Positions 22,648-28,265 of a DNA stretch of 30,005 nt are shown piece by piece (positions within the stretch are counted from its first letter, which is position 1; each line of letters opens with the position of its first letter). Both the position numbers and the translations under genes were made by a program. The stretch is taken from IMG/VR virus record IMGVR_UViG_3300042453_004988, positions 1 to 30,005 of that record; one strand, written 5' to 3'. The DNA is from a virus. The notes beneath the pieces are model-generated. The model was given only the letters and a program-made list of their open reading frames with translations. It had not been told where the DNA came from and did no database searches.

Positions 22648-22953
22648 TTATGCTGTTGGAGTGTCAGTTGATTTTTTAGTTGTTTTCTTTTTAGGAGCAA
22701 CTACTTCCTCAATTACTTCTTGTACTTCTTCTACAACATTTTCTATTTGTTCTTCAGTAGCACCTAGTTCTTGCATTTCTTGAATAATTTCAGCTTTAAC
22801 TTCTTCTAATTGAGCTACAATTACTTCTTCAGCAGGTAGTGTTGCTTCTAAAGCATTTAAAGCATCAATCATTGCTCCATATCTAGGATTAGGACCCGAT
22901 GATGAAATAATTTCTTTAAGTGCGTTAAACGCATTTCTTGTTTCTTGTGTCAT
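22648..22953 (-). CDS. Acidic coiled-coil-like protein (101 aa)
   Basis: Not recognised. After a short helical N-terminus (TQETRNAFNALKEIISSSGP) comes a long acidic helix rich in Glu, Val and Ile (VIVAQLEEVKAEIIQEMQEL, then ENVVEEVQEVIEEVV), followed by a Lys/Thr tail (PKKKTTKKSTDTPTA). The heptad-like spacing suggests a coiled coil; the charge split suggests binding to a basic partner and then to nucleic acid. It stands between the MazG-like gene (2 bases) and the polymerase gene (26 bases). An accessory role in replication is only an inference. Confidence 0.6.
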   Translation of the reverse strand: MTQETRNAFNALKEIISSSGPNPRYGAMIDALNALEATLPAEEVIVAQLEEVKAEIIQEMQELGATEEQIENVVEEVQEVIEEVVAPKKKTTKKSTDTPTA

Positions 22954-22955
22954 GT

Positions 22956-23438
22956 TTATTTATTTAAAAATTGTTTAAGGTTTGGTTTAAAGTAATTTAT
23001 ATTTTTCATTACTTTACGATCACGAGTACGATATACAATCCAATATTCTCCTTGTTGTTCATAATGACAAGGTTCGCCTTGTTCTTTAGAACGTAAATCA
23101 ATTGTTTGGATTGCTTCTTCTTCCGTTTTACAAGCTTTAGACATATTTGATGCTTGTACTTCAGCATATGCTGGTAATATTTGATCTTTTAAACCATGTA
23201 ACATTACTCCATTACCTATTGATACATAAGCGATATCACAAAGTGCATCTAATACTTCAACAATATTTCCAGTTTCACAAGCGTGTTTGTATTCTTCTAA
23301 TTCTTCAAGAATAAAATTATATACAAACATCCATTCTTTTTCTTCTGGAATTACTGGGGAGTAATTGTTTGGTTTGCCCATTGTAGCGTTGAATGTTTCT
23401 ACTTCACTTACAAACGGAACATAATTTGTTTTTTCCAT
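22956..23438 (-). CDS. MazG-like / all-alpha NTP pyrophosphohydrolase
   Basis: The 160-aa protein shows the metal site of the all-alpha (MazG/HisE/dUTPase-2) fold: FILEELEEYKHA with the E-E-x-x-E pattern (E45, E46, E49), then EVLDALCDIAYV with E61, D64 and D68. FNATMGKPNN at the N-terminus and MLHGLKDQILPAYAEVQASN further along are typical of phage members annotated as phosphoribosyl-ATP pyrophosphohydrolase-like. These enzymes cut NTPs or dNTPs to NMP and PPi and are used for nucleotide-pool cleansing or biasing. Standing between folE and the polymerase, it might keep an unwanted nucleotide out of phage DNA; that is inferred. The C-terminal 50 residues are an extra, Tyr-rich segment. Confidence 0.7.
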   Translation of the reverse strand: MEKTNYVPFVSEVETFNATMGKPNNYSPVIPEEKEWMFVYNFILEELEEYKHACETGNIVEVLDALCDIAYVSIGNGVMLHGLKDQILPAYAEVQASNMSKACKTEEEAIQTIDLRSKEQGEPCHYEQQGEYWIVYRTRDRKVMKNINYFKPNLKQFLNK

Positions 23439-23449
23439 AACTTATATTT

Positions 23450-23611
23450 TTATAATTCTTCTACAATACCTAATAATTCAGCTACTACAAGCGTTGCTCC
23501 TGCTATATATAAATTTCCCATTGCTAGAGCAGCACCCGCTATTATTCTAAATGCTGATTTAATTAAGCTAATTTTAAAGTGTCTACTTGATTTTGATTCT
23601 TTCGGTTGCAT
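23450..23611 (-). CDS. Small hydrophobic, probably membrane protein (53 aa)
   Basis: A 53-residue ORF from ATG 23609-23611 to TAA 23450-23452. The first 15 residues are basic and polar (MQPKESKSSRHFK), followed by a hydrophobic stretch of about 32 residues (IIAGAALAMGNLYIAGATLV and more) ending VEEL. One long or two short membrane segments fit, with the basic N-terminus inside. The start lies one base after the folE stop, so the gene is coupled to folE. Similar small membrane proteins in phages include holin-like factors, but nothing proves that here. Confidence 0.6.
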   Translation of the reverse strand: MQPKESKSSRHFKISLIKSAFRIIAGAALAMGNLYIAGATLVVAELLGIVEEL

Positions 23612-23612
23612 A

Positions 23613-24248
23613 CTATTTCATTTTAGTTCCATTAACCTCAATTGCGTGTAAAAATTCTTCACGAATTAAATTATCTTTTTCCATAAACACACCACTAAAC
23701 TTATTTGTAGTCATTACTGAAGGGTGTTTAATACCTCTATGTGAACAACAAGTGTGTTTACAAGCAATACTAACTGCTACAGATGGACAATCCATTTTAG
23801 TAGCTAAGTAATCATGAATTTGTTGTGTTAATGACTCTTGCATTTGTGGACGACGACTAAACCATTCTACAATACGATTTAATTTAGATAATCCAATTAC
23901 GTTTTCACCTGGTATATAAGCTACAGTAGCAAATCCAGTAAATGCTAAGTTGTGATGAGCACACATACTAACAATAGGAATACCTGATTGAACTACTAAT
24001 CCACTATAACCTTCGTCATTAGGAAATACTGTAATATTCGGTTCATCTGTAATTGAACCCACGATTAAATCTTTTAACCATGCTTTAGCTACACGACGAG
24101 GTGTATCTTCGGTTTGACGATCTGCTTTGTAATCAAAACCTACTGCTGTGAGAAATTCACCATACGCTTCGGCTGCTTTATCAATCATTTGATTAACTTC
24201 GTCTTGTGTACGTGGTAAACTACCGTTTGATTTTTTTAATAACTCCAT
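23613..24248 (-). CDS. folE: GTP cyclohydrolase I
   Basis: FolE converts GTP to 7,8-dihydroneopterin triphosphate, first step of both folate and 7-deazaguanine synthesis. The 211-aa length is typical (E. coli 222). Visible signatures are EDTPRRVAKAWL (47-58), the zinc site SMCAHHNLAFTG (C96, H98, H99), VIGLSKLNRIVEWFSRR (117-133), and CKHTCCSHRGIKHP with H165 and the third zinc Cys C167. The usual CEHH is CAHH here, a change at a residue otherwise strongly conserved. With QueD, QueE and QueC nearby it most likely feeds preQ0 synthesis. A 51-base gap with a possible hairpin separates it from the thioredoxin gene. Confidence 0.95.
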   Translation of the reverse strand: MELLKKSNGSLPRTQDEVNQMIDKAAEAYGEFLTAVGFDYKADRQTEDTPRRVAKAWLKDLIVGSITDEPNITVFPNDEGYSGLVVQSGIPIVSMCAHHNLAFTGFATVAYIPGENVIGLSKLNRIVEWFSRRPQMQESLTQQIHDYLATKMDCPSVAVSIACKHTCCSHRGIKHPSVMTTNKFSGVFMEKDNLIREEFLHAIEVNGTKMK

Positions 24249-24291
24249 TTGTATAAATTTTATTTCTATAATATAATAACTAATTTTTAAG

Positions 24292-24327
24292 AAACCAAAT
24301 TATTTTAATAGTTTCTTTATTTGGTTT
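24292..24327 (-). terminator. Hairpin at the end of the thioredoxin gene (possible weak terminator)
   Basis: A perfect 9-base inverted repeat, AAACCAAAT (24292-24300) and ATTTGGTTT (24319-24327), has an 18-base loop containing the thioredoxin stop codon. In the minus-strand transcript the stem is followed by CUUAAAAAUUAG rather than a pure U run, so it is a poor intrinsic terminator. It could instead protect or process the RNA. It is the clearest hairpin found in a gap of this window. Confidence 0.35.
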
Positions 24328-24584
24328 TTACCACTGTATGTTTTATATCCTGTTTCAGATATTACAACTATAGTAGGTAGGAAGTCAACTTCGAATAATT
24401 CACCAATTTCATTTGAATCTTTATCATCAACATCAATGTCATGAAACTTATAATCGGGTTTTGATTCTTTGATTTGGTCTACTATTTCATAACTATCCCT
24501 ACAAGCGCCACACCATGTAGCGTTAAAGAATAAAATTGATTTTTCTTTGCGATTAATTGACTCTTTTAATAGTTGCTTGTTCAT
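24300..24584 (-). CDS. Thioredoxin-fold protein, CGAC active site (94 aa)
   Basis: The active site is FFNATWCGACRDS (about residues 20-32), where CGAC replaces the CGPC of classic thioredoxins. FLPTIVVIS supplies the cis-Pro loop (LPT) that completes the fold. The start is the ATG at 24582-24584; a longer TTG reading to 24605 lies inside the upstream gene and would give an unusual N-terminus. Even so the gene overlaps the upstream glycosyltransferase-like gene by 32 bases. It would reduce disulfides in the cytoplasm; phage thioredoxins often serve ribonucleotide reductase, which is not in view. Its place next to folE may tie it to the deazaguanine enzymes. Confidence 0.8.
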   Translation of the reverse strand: MNKQLLKESINRKEKSILFFNATWCGACRDSYEIVDQIKESKPDYKFHDIDVDDKDSNEIGELFEVDFLPTIVVISETGYKTYSGKNQIKKLLK

Positions 24585-25227
24585 GTTTAATTTCTTTAAT
24601 ATCAAATTTTAAATCTAAGTAATCTTTACCAATATATGATATATGTGTTACTTTAGCGTCTTTAATACATATTTGTTTGTATTTTTTATCTTCCAATATT
24701 CTTTTAGACCAATGTAAATCAGTAGAAGCTCCAGGTTGATAATCATGTACTGCTAGTGTTTGATAGGGATATTCTAACCATACTTGTCGTTTAGCTCCTG
24801 TAAAGAACCAGCCGGTAAAAGCGGTTTCTATTTCGTCTGGTAGTGAGTCTACTTCGTATGTTTTAACTAGGTTATAATGTTTTTTAAATAAAGGCAATGC
24901 CGGTCCTTGACTATAAGTGTATAATTTATCTTGTCTGTAAATAGTAGTCCACGTATAGTTTTGTCTCCAAACACCCCACCCCGTAACAATATCATGATAT
25001 TGAAGTTTTCGTTCTAATAACTCAAAATGATGTTTTTTAATTAATAAATCATCAGGTGCTAAAAAATAATTGTCATAATCTGTTTCCTGGATAAATTTAT
25101 TAATATGGACATTTAGTTCAAATTCAGTATAACCCTTAAACCAAACTTTATCTATATTTAGTTTATCAACACAGTCCTTAAAAGGGCCTATGTTCCGAGC
25201 ATTCATTATCATTAAAACATTTCTCAT
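24553..25227 (-). CDS. Putative glycosyltransferase, GT-A-like (224 aa)
   Basis: The N-terminal MRNVLMIMNARNIGPFKDCV resembles the start of GT-A-type glycosyltransferases, followed by a helix and strand (INKFIQETDYDNYFLAPDDL) in which the PDD would be the metal-binding acidic motif (about residue 57-59). A middle Trp-rich region (HDIVTGWGVWRQNYTW) and a later TAFTGWFFTGAKRQVWLEYP with HDYQPG may be the acceptor side. It is not in the main glycan module but within the folE-queC gene run, and it is coupled to the unknown 220-aa gene by a 4-base overlap. Its target could be DNA, protein or glycan. Confidence 0.5.
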   Translation of the reverse strand: MRNVLMIMNARNIGPFKDCVDKLNIDKVWFKGYTEFELNVHINKFIQETDYDNYFLAPDDLLIKKHHFELLERKLQYHDIVTGWGVWRQNYTWTTIYRQDKLYTYSQGPALPLFKKHYNLVKTYEVDSLPDEIETAFTGWFFTGAKRQVWLEYPYQTLAVHDYQPGASTDLHWSKRILEDKKYKQICIKDAKVTHISYIGKDYLDLKFDIKEIKHEQATIKRVN

Positions 25228-25886
25228 AGATTCTTAGTATAATGATATAAAATGTCTTCAATAATATCTAATGATGTTTTATTTTTTAAACCATCAGGAT
25301 TACGATACAAATCAGGAGTATTTTCATCACCAAATCGTCCTATATCAAAACTAGCATAATATTGTGTAAAATTATCTTCAGCACGGTAATAAGCATCTAT
25401 AAAATCATATTCTTTAGTTTCCCATAACCAATCATTTATTACTGATATTTCACAACTATTTTCTTCTTTAAATTTTTTAATTGCACAAATCCAAGTATGT
25501 AATTCTTTAGGATCCGTACTATCTAAAGTAAAGTTAACTAATTTATGACGACAATCAAATGATTCGGAATATATAAGGTCATCAGTATAACGTTTATAGA
25601 TTTCAATATGATACGGAACTAATCCTTTATAAAAATATTCTGTAAAATAACTACTAGCAATTGCGTTTTCAGCAAATGGTATTTTAAATGATTCACTATT
25701 AATTATAGTTTCATCAACAATTTGACCACCGACACTATTACTTTCCCAAACTAATTTTCGATTTTGTTTTTGTTGATTAATATAGATTTTAATCCAAAAT
25801 TCAGTTGTATTATCATGTAAATCATAACATGTAATTCTAAGACCATTTTGATATTCTATTACAAAACTATATTTGTTATCCTGCAT
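25224..25886 (-). CDS. Hypothetical protein (220 aa) linked to the glycosyltransferase-like gene
   Basis: Not recognised. The start is the ATG at 25884-25886 (MQDNKYSFVIEYQNGLRITC), which overlaps the 59-aa gene by 11 bases; a longer GTG reading would overlap it entirely. The first two thirds are beta-rich with many Tyr, Phe and Trp (FWIKIYINQQKQNRKLVWES, EYFYKGLVPYHIEIYKRYTD), like a carbohydrate- or protein-binding sandwich. The last third is helical (PKELHTWICAIKKFKEENSC) with an aromatic end (DAYYRAEDNFTQYYASFDIG). No signal peptide is seen. The 4-base overlap with the putative glycosyltransferase suggests a joint function. Confidence 0.6.
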   Translation of the reverse strand: MQDNKYSFVIEYQNGLRITCYDLHDNTTEFWIKIYINQQKQNRKLVWESNSVGGQIVDETIINSESFKIPFAENAIASSYFTEYFYKGLVPYHIEIYKRYTDDLIYSESFDCRHKLVNFTLDSTDPKELHTWICAIKKFKEENSCEISVINDWLWETKEYDFIDAYYRAEDNFTQYYASFDIGRFGDENTPDLYRNPDGLKNKTSLDIIEDILYHYTKNL

Positions 25887-26055
25887 GTAGTTGCCATTGT
25901 TTAAAGTCTTCGTATACTTCTTTATCTGATATTCCTTCGTAAGATTCGAACCCACTAAAAGCGAATATATCTTCTATATAATCGCTTATTAGTGATAGTT
26001 CAATTCCTTTTTCTACTAAGATATCTTTTAAATGCTGCTCAATAGAATTATCCAT
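25876..26055 (-). CDS. Small acidic protein (59 aa)
   Basis: A 59-residue ORF from ATG 26053-26055 to TAA 25876-25878. It starts MDNSIEQHLKDILVEKGIEL and is mostly acidic helix (SLISDYIEDIFAFSGF, then ISDKEVYEDFKQWQ). The start is 2 bases after the queE stop, and its end overlaps the next gene by 11 bases, so it fills this interval exactly. Function unknown; no cysteines or membrane segment. It is a plausible small partner of a neighbouring enzyme, without direct support. Confidence 0.6.
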   Translation of the reverse strand: MDNSIEQHLKDILVEKGIELSLISDYIEDIFAFSGFESYEGISDKEVYEDFKQWQLHAG

Positions 26056-26057
26056 AA

Positions 26058-26888
26058 TTATACATTTAATGTTTTATCCCAAGCTGAGATGTGTAAACGA
26101 GTTAAACCACGGAATTTATATTTTTTAGCCATTTCTAAAACGAACTGAGTACGTTCATGGAAATCTGTTTGGCTATCTAGTCCTGGCATACAAACCACAT
26201 TGGCAAGAGGTATGCTAAATGGTACGATAAAGTCACGGAATATTTCTTGTACGTCTTCTTCATTGGATATAACAAATTTAAATTGGTAATTAGAATGTTC
26301 CATAATGCGTTTAATCGCTTCTGGTTTAATACGTTGTTTTTCAGTCATACCTGAGTTTGTTAACTTAGGTGAGCTATTGATTTGGTGTAGGTGTTCGAAT
26401 AAATTATCTCCAATTTCTACAGTGCCATTTGTTTCAATTTCACTATATGGTTTAATTGAATTATCCTGTTCGTACCAGTAAGTTAAGAAATTAGTAATTG
26501 CCTCTTGATGTCCTTTAATTGTAGGTTCACCACCAGTCCAAATCAAATGAATTGTTCCGTTTTTGATATCATCATAAATACCTTGTTCTTTCCATCTATC
26601 AATTAGATATTGAAAGTCTTTGTCTTCACCTCTCCAAGCCCATTGAGATGTACTATCACAAGTCCAAGTTGCTTTACCTTCTAGTTCTAAGTCACCTTTG
26701 AATATCTCACCGTCAGCTAATTCTTTCTCATTAATTAGCGCTTTTAAAAAACGGTTAGACATACCACAAGTTAAATTACATAAACCTAGTCTAATAAAGT
26801 AAGATGGAATACCTGTACTAATACCTTCTCCCTGTACTGAGTAGAAGTCACTACTAATAAGTAGTTTGTTTGGGTCTATTTTACTCAT
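26058..26888 (-). CDS. queE: 7-carboxy-7-deazaguanine synthase, radical SAM
   Basis: QueE converts 6-carboxytetrahydropterin to 7-carboxy-7-deazaguanine (CDG). At 276 aa it is a little longer than most members. The substrate-side SDFYSVQGEGISTGIPSYFI (13-32) is diagnostic, RLGLCNLTC gives the first two cluster cysteines (C37, C41), and IWTGGEPTIKG (116-126) is the SAM-binding GGEP motif. The third cysteine is not two residues on, as usual, but in ATWTCDS (C77), so a 35-residue insertion splits the motif. ETNGT (about 152) and FKFVISN (about 205) are also typical. The start of this gene overlaps the DnaJ-type zinc-finger gene upstream by 8 bases. Confidence 0.93.
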   Translation of the reverse strand: MSKIDPNKLLISSDFYSVQGEGISTGIPSYFIRLGLCNLTCGMSNRFLKALINEKELADGEIFKGDLELEGKATWTCDSTSQWAWRGEDKDFQYLIDRWKEQGIYDDIKNGTIHLIWTGGEPTIKGHQEAITNFLTYWYEQDNSIKPYSEIETNGTVEIGDNLFEHLHQINSSPKLTNSGMTEKQRIKPEAIKRIMEHSNYQFKFVISNEEDVQEIFRDFIVPFSIPLANVVCMPGLDSQTDFHERTQFVLEMAKKYKFRGLTRLHISAWDKTLNV

Positions 26889-27066
26889 TGTTGTTGTTTT
26901 TAAATGGATAATATTTAACGGTTATTTCTTTAACTAATCTACCTGAACCGTTACAAGCTTCACACGTAACATATTTAACGGGTTGTGCTAAAATAGGTTT
27001 GTATTCGGTACCATTACCTTTACAACGCTCACATATAATAACTTGTTTTGAATTATTAGATCCCAT
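26881..27066 (-). CDS. DnaJ-type zinc-finger mini-protein (61 aa)
   Basis: Two CxxCxGxG repeats are visible: CERCKGNG (12-19) and CEACNGSG (35-42). These are half of the four repeats in DnaJ's cysteine-rich domain and would bind one zinc. There is no J domain, so it cannot activate Hsp70 by itself. Such stand-alone fingers occur in phage and bacterial proteins of unknown role, including possible metal or protein chaperones. The gene overlaps queE by 8 bases and follows the 75-aa gene by one, so a role in QueE assembly or in the deazaguanine pathway is possible but unproven. Confidence 0.7.
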   Translation of the reverse strand: MGSNNSKQVIICERCKGNGTEYKPILAQPVKYVTCEACNGSGRLVKEITVKYYPFKNNNNE

Positions 27067-27067
27067 G

Positions 27068-27295
27068 TTATTGTCTTTGTTTTTCTTTTAATTTAGCAGC
27101 TTTTACTGCTTTTTTAGATTTAGTTACTTCGCCTTTTGATTCGGCTTCAATTACTGTTTCTGATTTTACTACATTGCGAGTATTAAGTTTCCATTCTGAT
27201 TTAGAAACATACTTAGCACCTTGGTGTCTAACGCTGATTTCAGCTACTTCTTCACTTACTCGTTCGTAAGCTCCATTTTTGAAAATTGTTTTCAT
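27068..27295 (-). CDS. Small hypothetical protein (75 aa), basic tail
   Basis: Not recognised. The N-terminal part (TIFKNGAYERVSEEVAEISV) appears to be a short beta-helix unit ending in a KYVSKSEWKL segment. The C-terminal third is strongly basic and helical (SKKAVKAAKLKEKQRQ). No cysteine or membrane motif is visible. Its stop lies one base before the DnaJ-type finger gene's start, and its start is 13 bases after queD, so it belongs to the que transcript. The basic tail could contact nucleic acid. Confidence 0.6.
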   Translation of the reverse strand: MKTIFKNGAYERVSEEVAEISVRHQGAKYVSKSEWKLNTRNVVKSETVIEAESKGEVTKSKKAVKAAKLKEKQRQ

Positions 27296-27308
27296 ATTTG
27301 TTTTTGTT

Positions 27309-27788
27309 TTAGTCTTCTTGAAATATTGCAGAATTTTTTTCGTGTTCGAAACATTCTACTTTAATTACTTTACAACGACCAGCATCTGTTTTAGATAATA
27401 CATCGTTGAATTTATCATAAACAAGTTTAGCTAAGTTTTCACAACCCATCTTGTCCATAACTCTTAAATGACATAATCCTTCCATTTCTGCTGATCTAAA
27501 GAAATCTAAATATGGATCATCTTTTTCAATAAGTAAAGTGTGATCAAACATATAGTCCATCCAAGCTTTAAGTCCATTACCTCTAGGTGCTTCTTTAAAA
27601 CCACCAAAATCAACTATCCAATTCATATCGTCTAATTGATTTTCGATATCGGGTTCATTACTTGCAAACCATACTTTAAAATACATTCCATAACCGTGTA
27701 ATAATTGACAGTGTGAATGTTGTGCTCTCCATTGTCTGATAGCAACGGAATAATTATCAAATGTTTTTGTTGAAACGTATCTAGCCAT
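27309..27788 (-). CDS. queD: 6-carboxy-5,6,7,8-tetrahydropterin synthase-like
   Basis: QueD turns dihydroneopterin triphosphate into 6-carboxytetrahydropterin. From the ATG at 27786-27788, two bases past the thioredoxin stop, the protein is 159 aa; a TTG reading to 27806 would start inside thioredoxin. The metal and catalytic region is AQHSHCQLLHGYGMYFKVWF (22-41), with C27 as likely nucleophile and H31. In most family members the motif is HGH; here it is HGY, so one zinc His is replaced by Tyr33. WIVDFGGFK (57-65), DHTLLIEKDDP (82-92), MGCENLAKL and the final ECFEHEKNSA (146-155) all fit. The larger size also fits the phage/proteobacterial subgroup. Confidence 0.87.
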   Translation of the reverse strand: MARYVSTKTFDNYSVAIRQWRAQHSHCQLLHGYGMYFKVWFASNEPDIENQLDDMNWIVDFGGFKEAPRGNGLKAWMDYMFDHTLLIEKDDPYLDFFRSAEMEGLCHLRVMDKMGCENLAKLVYDKFNDVLSKTDAGRCKVIKVECFEHEKNSAIFQED

Positions 27789-27790
27789 TT

Positions 27791-28036
27791 TTATTGATTT
27801 ACCCAATTAATAATTTCGTTATATGATTTTACTCCACTGAATCTACGAACTTCTCTTTCGTTTTCCACAAGTATAACTGTAGGAATACTAGTAACACTAA
27901 AACGTGTAACTACATCTGGTTCATAATCAACGTTAAGTTTTTTAACGGGAACTGTTTTAGCAACTTGATCCATTATAGGACCTAATGCTTTACAAGGCTG
28001 GCACCAACCAGCACTAAAATAAAATAATTGTTTCAT
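27791..28036 (-). CDS. Thioredoxin, CQPC active site (81 aa)
   Basis: The active site is FYFSAGWCQPCKALGPIM (5-22) with CQPC in place of CGPC, followed by the central DYEPDVVTRF and the cis-Pro loop IPTVILVE (about 51-58). At 81 aa it is a minimal thioredoxin; E. coli TrxA is 109. It sits directly upstream of queD in the transcript (2 bases) and is the second thioredoxin in the module. It would donate electrons to a reductive step or keep the Cys-rich Que enzymes reduced. Which partner it has is not visible. Confidence 0.85.
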   Translation of the reverse strand: MKQLFYFSAGWCQPCKALGPIMDQVAKTVPVKKLNVDYEPDVVTRFSVTSIPTVILVENEREVRRFSGVKSYNEIINWVNQ

Positions 28037-28041
28037 GTTTT

Positions 28042-28248
28042 TTAATTTATAAATTCTTCTTCTTTAATTAATTCAATTTTAGAATCTAAAAAACGAAGTA
28101 AAGTTGTATTACATTCATGTAGTGGTTTATACTCACTCCATTTATCTGAATATTCAGGTTTGCCTCCTTTTAATCCAACATATACTTGTCCATTTTGATT
28201 CATAACGACATAAAATGGTTGTGGTATTTCATCTTTTCTTCTTTTCAT
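28042..28248 (-). CDS. Small hypothetical protein (68 aa)
   Basis: Not recognised. The ATG at 28246-28248 begins MKRRKDEIPQPFYVVMNQNG; an upstream TTG at 28263 would add five residues and cannot be ruled out. The centre looks like a beta hairpin domain (QPFYVVMNQNGQVYVGLKGG), followed by DKWSEYKPLHECNTTLLRFL and an acidic end (KIELIKEEEFIN). It lies 17 bases after queC and 5 bases before the CQPC thioredoxin, in the same transcript. No catalytic motif is seen. Confidence 0.6.
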   Translation of the reverse strand: MKRRKDEIPQPFYVVMNQNGQVYVGLKGGKPEYSDKWSEYKPLHECNTTLLRFLDSKIELIKEEEFIN

Positions 28249-28265
28249 GTCCGTAATATACAACC

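Noticed and set aside
23587-23811. Plus-strand ORF of 74 aa opposite folE
   Set aside because: Antisense to the zinc-site end of folE.
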